Shown here: piece by piece, positions 42,516 through 51,233 of the stretch | How positions within the stretch are numbered: position 1 is the first letter of the stretch | Layout of the letters: the number at the start of each line of letters is the position of its first letter | Origin: Streptomyces roseochromogenus subsp. oscitans DS 12.976 | GTDB taxonomy: Bacteria; Actinomycetota; Actinomycetes; Streptomycetales; Streptomycetaceae | Length of the DNA: 64,000 bases | Direction: 5' to 3' | Assembly: GCF_000497445.1 (NCBI RefSeq) | Contig: NZ_CM002285.1 | Location: forward strand, 1,550,795 to 1,614,794 | Position numbers and translations under genes: made by a program | Notes under the pieces: model-generated | Databases searched by the model: none | Told to the model about the DNA's origin: nothing | The model's input: only the letters and a program-made list of their open reading frames with translations

Positions 42516-44171
42516 ATGAACGACGGCTGCACTGTAGGACAGTACCTGATAGACCGGCTCCGTCAACTGGGATTGGAGCATCTCTTTTCCATCGCGGGCG
42601 ACTATTCGATAGAATGGTTGAACCGGTACGTCACGCCAAGCAGCATTGAAATCATCGAGGAAGTCAACGAGGTCAATGCTGGTTATGCGGCGGACGGATA
42701 CGCAAGACTGAAGGGTATCGGGGCCCTCTGTGTCACCTACTCCGCGGGCGCATTGTGTGCCGTGAACGCTGTCGCCGGCGCTTATGTCGAGAAGGTGCCG
42801 CTCGTGCTGATCAACGGCACACCGAGCATAAAGAAGACCATCACCTTCGAGCAGACCGGCTTCAGTGCGCATCACTTCATCAGCGGACGTGAAACGGACC
42901 TTCAGTCGTTCGAGCATATAACGGTCGCAGCCGTACGGGTCGACAACCCGGACCTTGCGCCGGCGTTGATAGATTATGCACTGACCCAGTGCATAAGCGA
43001 ACGACGCCCGATCTACATCGAGCTTCTCCAGGACATGGTCGACTTGCAGTGCGAGCCGCCGAGGGGCGTACTGAAGCCGGCCAGGATCTTGTCGGATGAG
43101 ACCAGCCTGGAACAGTCGGTGGAGCGGATCTGCGCAAGGCTTGAAAGCGCTGAGAACCCGCTCATCTGGGTCGGTGTGGAGATCGACCGATTCGGCCTTC
43201 AGGAAAAGGCCATGAGCCTGATCCAGCAGCTGAACATCCCATTCGTCACGGAACTTCTCAGCAAGGCCGTCCTCTCCGAGGACGATGCGCTGTTTGTCGG
43301 CGTGCTCGACGGCCAGGCGTCATCGGCGGCCGTCACGGATCTGGCCACGACGTCTGATTTTGTACTGGCCCTCGGCGTGTGGCTGACGGACATCAACTCG
43401 TTGGGCTGGGAGCCGGACTACGACAAGACCGCCTTTGCGTCGTTCGACGCAGTCAAGTTCGGAACCTATTTCGGCGGACAGGTCGCGTTGGAGCACCTGA
43501 TAGAGGGCATACTGGCACAGAAAATCGCACCCAAAGTACGGAAGCTTCCGGAGAAGCCGGCTCGTAAGGCGCCGACCGTGGGCTCGTCCGACGTGATCAC
43601 GTACCAGGGATTCTACAACTTCATACAGCAGTACATCGACAGGAAGACCATCGTCAGCAGCGATGCGAGCATGAACTACTTCGGGAGCCTGCTGCTCGAT
43701 GTGCCGAGGCCGGGTGGGTTCATCGTTCAGTCGTCCTACTCGTCGATAGGTTACAGCGCGCCGGCTGCGACAGGTATCTGCTTGGCGAAAAGCCCCGACC
43801 AAAGGGTAATGGTCTTCACGGGCGACGGCGGCTTCCAAATGACCGCCCAATGCCTCTCGACGCAGACTCGCTTCAAGCTCAACCCGATCATCTTCGTCAT
43901 CGACAATGGCGTCTACGCCGTAGAACAGTGGCTCGCTGATGCGTCGGTTTTCCATGCCGACAAGCCGTTCTACAAGCCGTGTGTCCTGCACCGGTGGAAT
44001 TACAGCATGCTGTCAGAGGTATTCGGTTGCCGAGGGTGGGAAGTCGGCACGTATGGAGAGCTGACGGATGCCGTGACGGGTGCTCTGAAGAACTCGAACA
44101 GCCCATCCATCATCCAGGTCCGAGTGCCCGACAAATCAATTCCCGAGAATGCGAAATGGAAAACCCAGTAG
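42516..44171 (+). CDS. ThDP-dependent 2-keto acid decarboxylase (PDC/IPDC-type)
   Basis: The 551-residue protein has the three-domain ThDP plan. The activating glutamate lies in EEVNEVNAGYAADGYAR, the paired histidines typical of pyruvate/indolepyruvate decarboxylases in FSAHHF, and the cofactor motif runs from FTGDGGFQM to IDN (Asp where the usual motif has Asn). It should decarboxylate a 2-keto acid to an aldehyde, or carboligate. The strong AAGGAGGTG site supports ATG 42516. Codons such as ATA, TTG, AGA and TTT are more frequent than in the adjacent Streptomyces-like genes, pointing to foreign origin. Confidence 0.83.
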   Translation: MNDGCTVGQYLIDRLRQLGLEHLFSIAGDYSIEWLNRYVTPSSIEIIEEVNEVNAGYAADGYARLKGIGALCVTYSAGALCAVNAVAGAYVEKVPLVLINGTPSIKKTITFEQTGFSAHHFISGRETDLQSFEHITVAAVRVDNPDLAPALIDYALTQCISERRPIYIELLQDMVDLQCEPPRGVLKPARILSDETSLEQSVERICARLESAENPLIWVGVEIDRFGLQEKAMSLIQQLNIPFVTELLSKAVLSEDDALFVGVLDGQASSAAVTDLATTSDFVLALGVWLTDINSLGWEPDYDKTAFASFDAVKFGTYFGGQVALEHLIEGILAQKIAPKVRKLPEKPARKAPTVGSSDVITYQGFYNFIQQYIDRKTIVSSDASMNYFGSLLLDVPRPGGFIVQSSYSSIGYSAPAATGICLAKSPDQRVMVFTGDGGFQMTAQCLSTQTRFKLNPIIFVIDNGVYAVEQWLADASVFHADKPFYKPCVLHRWNYSMLSEVFGCRGWEVGTYGELTDAVTGALKNSNSPSIIQVRVPDKSIPENAKWKTQ

Positions 44172-44190
44172 CGGACAAGGAGCAAGAATA

Positions 44191-44499
44191 ATGCCGACGA
44201 AGATCACTGCAATCTTCGAGAACCCGAAATCCCCCGAGGCGTTCGAGGCCGGTCACCACGAGCAGATCGCGCTGGCGAAGAAGATCCCCGGAGTCCAGAG
44301 GATCGAGAGCGCGAAGGTCTGGCCGAAGGAGGATGGCAGCGCGACGCCGGCTTATCGCGTACTCGACATGTACTTCACCGACTACGACGCGGCCAGCAGG
44401 GCCGTAACGACCGAAGAGGCATCGGCGTTTGTCGCCAAGGTTTTCGAGCTGGCGACTGGCGGTGTGCGGCTCCTCTTCACAGATGTCGAGGAGGTCTGA
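44191..44499 (+). CDS. Small EthD-like dimeric alpha/beta-barrel protein
   Basis: The 102-residue product (ITAIFENPKSPEAFEAGHHE, KIPGVQRIESAKVW, YRVLDMYFTD, AFVAKVFELA) fits the EthD/ferredoxin-like dimeric barrel family that helps small-molecule oxidation or cyclisation. No catalytic residue can be assigned. ATG 44191 has AAGGAG eight bases upstream and lies 19 bases after the decarboxylase stop, so it is probably the last operon gene. A transposase remnant begins 60 bases later. Confidence 0.6.
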   Translation: MPTKITAIFENPKSPEAFEAGHHEQIALAKKIPGVQRIESAKVWPKEDGSATPAYRVLDMYFTDYDAASRAVTTEEASAFVAKVFELATGGVRLLFTDVEEV

Positions 44500-44556
44500 T
44501 CTCGCCAACTGCCGGTGTCTTCACGTGGCCAGACGCGGACGGCATCATGATCTGTC

Positions 44557-44800
44557 GTGCTGCTGCGCCTGGCCCACCTCGCTGCGACCAACGCCCGGTC
44601 GCTCCTGCGCCTGCTGCCGACGAGCGACCGGGACAAGGACATCGAGATCCTTGCCTGCGGCACCAACTGCTCGTACTGCAACGCCAGGCCGAACCGCTGC
44701 TCGCCTGCGACCTCTTCGAGACCCGCACCCTGACCGGGGCGCGTCTGTACGCCTTCGCCGTCATCGAGGCCCGCACCGAGCCCTGGGCCGAGCCACGCCG
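44557..44800 (+). mobile_element. Integrase-core transposase remnant
   Basis: The frame beginning at GTG 44557 (LLRLAHLAATNARSLLRLLP, then SDRDKDIEILA) is the start of a common actinobacterial integrase-core transposase. After a frameshift near 44655 it continues as LRHQLLVLQRQ and then jumps to the catalytic-domain piece LLACDLFETRTLTGARLYAF. The middle is deleted. It lies between the GMC operon and the diaminopropionate cluster. Confidence 0.6.
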
Positions 44801-44838
44801 CTCCGGCCGCTTCCCGAACCGGCACCCGCACTCCCGGG

Positions 44839-45819
44839 TCAGGTGTCCGCCTGCGCGGTGTCCGCGGCGTCGAGTACCTGATCGCCGTACAGGTCCTGCA
44901 GCCAGTTGGTCTGGTAGACGGTGTCGAGGTAGCGCTCGCCGAGGTCCGGCGCGATGGCCACCGCCGTGACGGCTCGTGTGTCATGTCGTGCCAGCCAGTC
45001 CGTGGCGGCACTGACCACCGTTCCGGTGGAGCCGCCGAACAGGAAACCGCGTCTGGCCATGCGTCGGCACATACGGATGGTGTCCCTCTCCTCCACCCGG
45101 ATCACCTCGTCCACACAGGACTCGTCGAGCAGCGGCGGGCGCATGCTCATACCGAGGCCCGGGATCATCCGGCGGCCCGGTTCGCCGCCGAACGCCACCG
45201 AACCCACGCTGTCCACGGCGACGATCCGTACCGGCCGGTGCCACTGGCGGAAGTAGCGTGCGCAGCCCATCAGGGTCCCGGTGGTGCCCGCCCCGACGAA
45301 GAGGACGTCCAGTTCCGGGAACTGGCGGGCGATCTCCGGGCCCGTCGTGCAGTAGTGCGCCCACCAGTTGCCCTCATTGGTGTACTGGCTCAGCCAGACG
45401 TATCGGTCGTCGGAGGCACACAGCGCACGGACGTACTCGATCCTCGTGCCCAGGAAGCCGCCGTTGGAGTCCTGGTCGGCAACGATGTGCACCTCGTTGC
45501 CGAGTGCCTCCATCAGCAGTCTCGTCGACAGGTTGCAACGGGAGTCCGTCACACACAGAAAGCGGTAGCCCTTGCTCGCGGCGATCATGCCGAGCGCGAC
45601 GCCCAGGTTCCCGGAGGACGACTCGACGAGGACGGAGTCCGGCCCCAGGATCCCGTCGCGTTCGGCGCTTTCCACCATCCTCTTGGCGGCCTTCAGCTTG
45701 ATGGAGCCGGCGAAGTTGAAGGCCTCGCACTTCAGATAGAGCAGGTGTCCGCAGATGGACTCCAGATCGATGAAGAGATCGCCCTGGTTGAAGTCGTACG
45801 GAGCGGAGATGACAGGCAC
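44839..45819 (-). CDS. sbnA: SbnA-type PLP enzyme, N-(2-amino-2-carboxyethyl)-L-glutamate synthase
   Basis: The 326-residue protein is a cysteine-synthase-fold PLP enzyme: the lysine-bearing NFAGSIKLKAA, the SSSGNLGVALG substrate loop and the GTTGTL phosphate-binding loop are in place. The GSIKLK context and length match SbnA rather than housekeeping CysK. SbnA joins O-phosphoserine to glutamate in the two-step route to L-2,3-diaminopropionate (Dap). The start is GTG 45819 with AGGAGG upstream. It lies 36 bases downstream of sbnB, within a same-strand gene set ending in this gene. Confidence 0.85.
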   Translation of the reverse strand: MPVISAPYDFNQGDLFIDLESICGHLLYLKCEAFNFAGSIKLKAAKRMVESAERDGILGPDSVLVESSSGNLGVALGMIAASKGYRFLCVTDSRCNLSTRLLMEALGNEVHIVADQDSNGGFLGTRIEYVRALCASDDRYVWLSQYTNEGNWWAHYCTTGPEIARQFPELDVLFVGAGTTGTLMGCARYFRQWHRPVRIVAVDSVGSVAFGGEPGRRMIPGLGMSMRPPLLDESCVDEVIRVEERDTIRMCRRMARRGFLFGGSTGTVVSAATDWLARHDTRAVTAVAIAPDLGERYLDTVYQTNWLQDLYGDQVLDAADTAQADT

Positions 45820-45855
45820 GGCGGACCTCCTGGTGCCGGGCCGAGGACGACTGCC

Positions 45856-46926
45856 TCAGCCGTAGCGGCGAAGTTCGTGGAAGAAGTCATCGATGAGACG
45901 GAGGTTTCCCGCCCGGGACACCTCGTCGTAGACGTACTTGCCGACGGCCAGGTCGAGGACGCCGAGTCCGAACGGCGAGAAGACCACCGGCCGGTCCGCA
46001 GGCGGTGCGGCGCGTCCAGCCATGACGTCGCTGAGCGTTCCGTTCAGGAAGTCGCGGTTGCCGGTGAACTGTTCGGCCAGATGGGGCGATGTGTCGGCCT
46101 TCAGGCAGTGCTCGACGTCATCGACGAAGTTGGCCGAGCCCAGCAAGACCTCGGGGGCGAGATCGCGCAGGGAGACATGCAGGACCAGGGGGTTGTGGCT
46201 GAACCAGGCAGGGTCGCTGACGTGTGGCCGGCCGGAAATGGTCGCGAAGACCACGAGGTCGCTGGCGCGGACGAGGTCTTCGGCGCTGTCGTGGACGGTG
46301 ATCGGTGCGGTGGCGCCGGCCTGCCGCAGATAGCCGCGGAAACCGGTGGCGCTGTCGGCGGACACATCGTGCACGCCGACCGCCTCGAAGGCCCAGCCCG
46401 TGCCGTTCAGAAAGGTGTGGATGTAACGGGCGATCAGGCCCGTGCCGAAGAATCCGACGCGGGTGGGGCGGGGACGGCCGCGGCTGAGCCGGTCGGCCGC
46501 CAGGGCCGCGGACGCTGCGGTTCTGGTGGCACTGATGATCGAGCTCTCCAGGCAGGCGAAGGGGTAGCCCGTGTCGTGGTCGTTGAGGATGAGCACCGCG
46601 GAGGCTCGCGGCAGCCCGGCACTCACGTTCTGCGGAAAGCTGGAGATCCACTTCAGACCGTCCACGTGGGCCTGGCCGCCGATGGAAGCCGGCAGTGCGA
46701 TGATCCGCGCCGTGGGCCGGTCGGGGAAGCGCAGGAAGTACGACGGCGGGTTGACCGTGTCTCCGGCGTCGTGCAGCCGGTAGGCGGCCTCGACCAGTTC
46801 CACCAGTTGCTTCTCACGCCCGCTCAGTGCTTGCTGTACCTGTTCACCGGTGATCACCGCGAACGTCGGCACGGAAGCACGCTCAGGCATGGCCGGCCGG
46901 CCGGGCGTCGACAGCACATCGGTCAT
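45856..46926 (-). CDS. sbnB: SbnB-type dehydrogenase for 2,3-diaminopropionate synthesis
   Basis: The 356-residue protein belongs to the ornithine cyclodeaminase/mu-crystallin family: HVDGLKWISSFP substrate region, VGFFGTGLIARY Rossmann loop, and HVSLRDLAPEVL. The QNVSAGLPRASA segment and pairing with SbnA mark it as SbnB, which oxidatively cleaves the SbnA product to Dap and 2-ketoglutarate with NAD+. ATG 46926 overlaps the TauD-family gene stop by four bases (ATGA). Dap is an unusual amino acid; its synthesis genes usually lie beside the synthetase that uses it, as here. Confidence 0.85.
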   Translation of the reverse strand: MTDVLSTPGRPAMPERASVPTFAVITGEQVQQALSGREKQLVELVEAAYRLHDAGDTVNPPSYFLRFPDRPTARIIALPASIGGQAHVDGLKWISSFPQNVSAGLPRASAVLILNDHDTGYPFACLESSIISATRTAASAALAADRLSRGRPRPTRVGFFGTGLIARYIHTFLNGTGWAFEAVGVHDVSADSATGFRGYLRQAGATAPITVHDSAEDLVRASDLVVFATISGRPHVSDPAWFSHNPLVLHVSLRDLAPEVLLGSANFVDDVEHCLKADTSPHLAEQFTGNRDFLNGTLSDVMAGRAAPPADRPVVFSPFGLGVLDLAVGKYVYDEVSRAGNLRLIDDFFHELRRYG

Positions 46927-47927
46927 CGCTCGCTCGCCTCCGGGGTCGCACGGCGGTCGGCCGGCCGCAGGGGCTCGGCCATGCCGACCAGGACCTCCCG
47001 CTCTCCGGTGAATGCCTCTCTGCTGTGCGCGGTGCGGATGTTGTCCACGAGCAGCAGGTCACCGGCCCGCCAGGGCTCGCGCCGGGTGTGCGCCTCATAA
47101 GTGGAATTGATCAGCTGGACGACAGCCTCGTCGATCGGACTGCCGTCGCCGTAGCGGGTGTTGAAGGGCAGTCTGTCCTCTCCATAGACGTCCACCAGGT
47201 ACTCGCGCACCTCCGGGGCCAGCGTCCACTCGTTGAGGAAGGCGATCTGGTTGAACCAGCAGCGCCGGCCAGTGAGCGGGTGACGGACGACGGCGCTGCG
47301 GCGCTGCTCGGTGCGCAATGTCCCGTCAGGCTCCCAGGTGAAGTCGATGGCGTTGGCCCGGCAGTAGCGCTCGATCTCGGCGCGGTCGCCGGTGCCGAAC
47401 GACTCCGCCAGGCTCGCTCCGATCTCGTCGTTGTAGGTGCGGGTCAGCACCCAGCCCTCCCGCTCGAACCGTTCGGTGAGGCCGGTGGGCAGGGCTCGGA
47501 GGACCTGTTCGGCATCGGCGACCGCCGTCGCCCCGCCCTGCTCGGGTGCGGTAAGGCAGGCGAACAGCATCAGGCCGGGCACCTGAAGCGGGTAACTCAG
47601 CTCGTGGTGCATGCACATCGGCTGGTTGGCCGGCCAGGTCGTGGACGCGTACAGGCCGGGACGGTGGGCCTGACGGGGTGCGAAAGACTCCCTCTCCGCG
47701 ATCAGACCGTCGGCCATATGCGAAAAGACGGCACTGACCTGATCGATGTCCCGCAGCCCGAGACCGCGGACGACCAACGCCCCGTGCCCGGTGACCTGCG
47801 CGCGCAGCGCCTCTCGGTGCTCGGCCACCCAGCTGGGGGCGTCGTCGAGGGGATCGACATGCAGCAGTGCCGGCCTGTCCGGCTGCAGCTCCACGTCGAG
47901 CGGTGATGCCAGGGATGAGAACGGCAA
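46923..47927 (-). CDS. TauD/TfdA-family Fe(II)/2-oxoglutarate oxygenase (SyrP-like)
   Basis: The 334-residue enzyme has the iron triad in MHHELSY (H107, E109) and RTAHSRE (H301). The HxE form is the rarer variant of HxD but occurs in the TauD/clavaminate-synthase-like group that includes SyrP and other hydroxylases of NRPS-bound or free amino acids. It probably hydroxylates Dap or the carrier-bound residue; the target is inferred. The start is TTG 47927, with AGGAA about six bases upstream and no in-frame ATG or GTG nearby. It follows the synthetase gene by about 40 bases and overlaps sbnB. Confidence 0.78.
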   Translation of the reverse strand: MPFSSLASPLDVELQPDRPALLHVDPLDDAPSWVAEHREALRAQVTGHGALVVRGLGLRDIDQVSAVFSHMADGLIAERESFAPRQAHRPGLYASTTWPANQPMCMHHELSYPLQVPGLMLFACLTAPEQGGATAVADAEQVLRALPTGLTERFEREGWVLTRTYNDEIGASLAESFGTGDRAEIERYCRANAIDFTWEPDGTLRTEQRRSAVVRHPLTGRRCWFNQIAFLNEWTLAPEVREYLVDVYGEDRLPFNTRYGDGSPIDEAVVQLINSTYEAHTRREPWRAGDLLLVDNIRTAHSREAFTGEREVLVGMAEPLRPADRRATPEASER

Positions 47928-47968
47928 CTCGGGTTCCTTTCGGTCGTCCGCCTGGGGTACGACGGGTC

Positions 47969-50900
47969 TCAGCAGGAGGCAAGTGGTACGAGGGTGCTCA
48001 GGACGGCCTGTGCCGCCTGGGACGGGCGAGTGCGAAGGAAGTAGTGGCCCCCGTCGGCGAGCTCGTGCAGATCAACGTGTTCGGCCAGGAGCAGCCAGTC
48101 GCGGTGCCGGTCGGCGTAGCCGGCGGTATGCGGGTCGTCGGCGGCGACGACCACCGTGACCGGCGCGGACAGCCGCACCGGCGGCGGCTCTTCGAGGGCC
48201 TCACAGAAGTAGCGGTGTGCGCAGACACAGTCGTGCCGGTAGGCCGCACCAAGATGTTCGGCGTGCCGCTCGTTCAGCTCCGTCAGTTCCCGGTAGCCGC
48301 CGTCCGCTGTCAGCCGCGCCGCGATCTCGGCGTCGCTCCGGCTCGCCAGGTCGCCGATGGCCGTGTGCCGGTCGGCGGATGTGCCGAGCAGCTGCGCACC
48401 GAGGAACACGCGCGTCACCCGCACGCGTCGCTGCATGAGCCTCCTGGCCGTCTCCATGGCATGCGCGACACCCGAGGAATGGCCCCACAGCATGACCCGG
48501 GTCAGGCCACGCGCCGTGATCTCGTCGGTGACCTGCTCGGCCACCTGCTCGATCGTCGCGAACGGCTCGGGGTGTGCGTCCAGGTTGTGACCGGGGAGGT
48601 CCACGGCGAGGACCTCCATGTCGCCGCCCGCCAGCGCGCTCGCCATCGGCTGGTAGTTGACCGCGTTGCCGCCCGCATGGGGGAAACACACCAGTGCGTG
48701 CTGCGGCACACCGCTGCCGTCCGACAAGGGCAGCAGCAGTTCCGGGCGCTGCCGGGCCGTGCCGTCGAGGAGGGCGGCCAGGTCGGCGAGCACCGGGTGC
48801 CGCGTGATGTCCTTCAGGGACACCGACCGGTCGAGTGCGAGGCTGAGTCTGACCGCGGTCAGGGAGGTGCCCCCGGAGTCGAAGAAGTGGTCCCTGCGGC
48901 CGATCTGCGCCTCTGGCACCCCCAGCAGCTCGGCCCAGGCCGCAGCCACTTTCCGCTCGTTCGGGCTGAGCAGGCCGGCGTGGTCCCCCGCCTGCCTTTC
49001 TGGTGCCGACTCTTCGGCCAGTCCGGTCAGGGCCTTTCGGTCGATCTTGCTGTTGGCGGTCAGCGGAAGGCTGTCCTGCCAGTGAAAGGCCGACGGGACC
49101 ATGTAGGCGGGCAGTACCGCGCCGAGTGCCTCGCGCAGTACTTCCGGCTGCCGCTGTCTTCCGGAGTAGAAGGCGATCAGCTGCTTGCTGCCGCCGGACC
49201 GCTCGCTGACGACCACCGCGGCGTCCCGTACTCCGTCCACCCGCAGTAGGGAGTTCTCGATCTCACCGATCTCGATCCGGAAGCCGCGGATCTTGACCTG
49301 GCTGTCGCGGCGGCCGAGGAACTCCAGCTTGGCGCCGGGGTGCCAGCGCCCCCAGTCCCCGCCCAGGTAGAGCCGTTCACCGGGCCGGTACGGGTCCGTC
49401 CGGTACGCCTCCCGGGTCCGCTCGGGATCGTTGACATACCCCCGGCCCACGCAGACACCGGAGAACGCGATCAGCCCCGGGGCGCCCAGCGGTACCAATG
49501 ACAGGCGCTCGTCCACGACGTAGACGCGCACGTTGTTGACGGGCCGGCCGAGCAGCACCCGGTCGGGCACCCCCTGAAGGACCTCGTGATTGGTGTCGTC
49601 CGATGTCTCCGTCAGCCCATAGGCGTTGAGCAGCTCGATGCCGGGCTGGACGGCGAACCAGCGCTGGACCAGCTCCCGTTTCAGCGCTTCGCCGGTCACC
49701 GACACACACCGCAGGTCCGGCAGTGCACGCGGGTTCTGTTCCAGACAGGAGACCACGACCTCCAGGTAGGAGGGCACGAGCTGCGTCACGCCGACCCTGC
49801 GGCGCTCCAGTGTGTCGACGAACCGCTCCACGTCCGTGATCACGTCCTGTTCGACCAGCAGGGTCCGGCCGCCGACCAGCAGCGGTGCCATGAACTGCCA
49901 CAGGGAGATGTCGAAGCACTGCGGAGCGGTCTGCGCCACCACACACCCCTCGCCGATCACCAGGTCGTCGATCTTGGCGTAAAGGTGGTTGAGCATGCCC
50001 GCGTGCTCGCACATCGCCCCCTTCGGCTCGCCGGTGGAGCCGGACGTGAAGTAGATGTAGGCGAGTTGGCCAGGGTCGACCTGAACGCCGAGGTCGTCGG
50101 CGGCGTGCGGCTCGGCGTACGCCGTGTCGACCGGCAGCTTCTCGACTCCCGGCAGCGTGCCCAGCGCCTGGTCGAGGGTGTGGGTGCTGCCGGATTCGGT
50201 CAGGACCAGCCGGCATCCCGCTCGCGACAGCGTCGCCGCGATACGGCCGGCCGGGAAGTGGGGTTCGATCGGCAGGTACGCGCCGCCCGCCTTGAACACC
50301 GCCAACGTCGCCGCCAGCCAGTCGAGGTTGCGCTCGGTGACGACGGCGACCACGTCCTCCCGGCGCAGACCCCTGGTGACCAGCGCTCGCGCCAGCCTGT
50401 TCGCGCGCCGGTTGAGCTCGCCGTACGTGCACTCCTGCTCGCCGTGCACGGCCGCCACGGCCTGCGGGTGTGCCCGCACCCGCTGCTCGAACAGTTCGTG
50501 TGCCCGCGCGTCGGGCAGCGGCCGACGCGGCCCGGCCAGGCCTTCCAGCTGTTCTTGTACCTCATCGGCCGACAGCAGGCTCTGCCGCGTGTGGTCGGCG
50601 TCCGGATCCGCCGTCATCAGCCGCAGCGCCGTCAGGTGGTAGCCGCCGATGCGAGCCGCGGCCGCGGTGTCCAGCACGTCGGTGCGGTACCGGAGACGCA
50701 GCGTCAGCCGTCCGCCCCGGTCGGACCAGCGCACCTGCAGGACGCCGTCGTCCGCATGGGCCTCGTCGGCGCCGATGGGACCGAACACGGCCTCGTACGG
50801 CGGCTCCGTCAGTCCCAGCTCCCGCCGCAGCTTCTCCACCGGGAACTCCCGGTGCGCCAGTACCTCCGCCTCGGCCTGCTCGGCGGCCGACAGCAGGGCC

Positions 50901-51220
50901 TGCCAGGACCCAGGGGGAATGGCCGACCGGCACGGCAGCGGCTCACCGCGCACACCGGTGGTGTAACCCGTGACCACCTCCGGTTCGCCGGAGAGCACGC
51001 CAAGCACCTTGACGTGCACGGCCAACAGCAGCGCGCTGACCGGCACTCCCCGGTGCCGGACCAGTTCCCGCACCGCCTCCGTCACGTCTTCCGGCACCGG
51101 CATCTCGTGCTCGTCCGCTCCCGGAACCGGCTCCCGAACCCACCGCGGCACGGTGGTGACACCGCCGGCGGTCAGCACCCGGCTCCAGAACTCCCGGTCT
51201 GTGTCCACGCCCGTTCCCAT
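47969..51220 (-). CDS. NRPS: partial condensation domain, A, T and fused type II-like TE
   Basis: The 1083-residue protein starts with about 230 residues that resemble the C-terminal half of a condensation domain without the HHxxxDG motif. The A domain (about 245-745) has IYFTSGSTG, NAYGLTET and LPLTANSK. Aligned by eye to GrsA, its specificity residues read D-I-W-Q-S-T-A-D-D-K, with two acidic residues that would suit a cationic side chain such as Dap. The carrier serine is S786 (GGTSL). The terminal thioesterase has LVCFPHAGG and GHSSG (S915), typical of type II editing enzymes. ATG 51220 has GAGGAAGG seven bases upstream, 13 bases after the Pls-like gene. No MbtH gene is seen. Confidence 0.85.
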   Translation of the reverse strand: MGTGVDTDREFWSRVLTAGGVTTVPRWVREPVPGADEHEMPVPEDVTEAVRELVRHRGVPVSALLLAVHVKVLGVLSGEPEVVTGYTTGVRGEPLPCRSAIPPGSWQALLSAAEQAEAEVLAHREFPVEKLRRELGLTEPPYEAVFGPIGADEAHADDGVLQVRWSDRGGRLTLRLRYRTDVLDTAAAARIGGYHLTALRLMTADPDADHTRQSLLSADEVQEQLEGLAGPRRPLPDARAHELFEQRVRAHPQAVAAVHGEQECTYGELNRRANRLARALVTRGLRREDVVAVVTERNLDWLAATLAVFKAGGAYLPIEPHFPAGRIAATLSRAGCRLVLTESGSTHTLDQALGTLPGVEKLPVDTAYAEPHAADDLGVQVDPGQLAYIYFTSGSTGEPKGAMCEHAGMLNHLYAKIDDLVIGEGCVVAQTAPQCFDISLWQFMAPLLVGGRTLLVEQDVITDVERFVDTLERRRVGVTQLVPSYLEVVVSCLEQNPRALPDLRCVSVTGEALKRELVQRWFAVQPGIELLNAYGLTETSDDTNHEVLQGVPDRVLLGRPVNNVRVYVVDERLSLVPLGAPGLIAFSGVCVGRGYVNDPERTREAYRTDPYRPGERLYLGGDWGRWHPGAKLEFLGRRDSQVKIRGFRIEIGEIENSLLRVDGVRDAAVVVSERSGGSKQLIAFYSGRQRQPEVLREALGAVLPAYMVPSAFHWQDSLPLTANSKIDRKALTGLAEESAPERQAGDHAGLLSPNERKVAAAWAELLGVPEAQIGRRDHFFDSGGTSLTAVRLSLALDRSVSLKDITRHPVLADLAALLDGTARQRPELLLPLSDGSGVPQHALVCFPHAGGNAVNYQPMASALAGGDMEVLAVDLPGHNLDAHPEPFATIEQVAEQVTDEITARGLTRVMLWGHSSGVAHAMETARRLMQRRVRVTRVFLGAQLLGTSADRHTAIGDLASRSDAEIAARLTADGGYRELTELNERHAEHLGAAYRHDCVCAHRYFCEALEEPPPVRLSAPVTVVVAADDPHTAGYADRHRDWLLLAEHVDLHELADGGHYFLRTRPSQAAQAVLSTLVPLASC

Positions 51221-51233
51221 CGAATGACCTTCC

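Noticed and set aside
44983..47100. A 705-codon plus-strand frame across the sbnA/sbnB region
   Set aside because: It is antisense to two genes with clear PLP and Rossmann motifs, low in complexity and without homology by eye.
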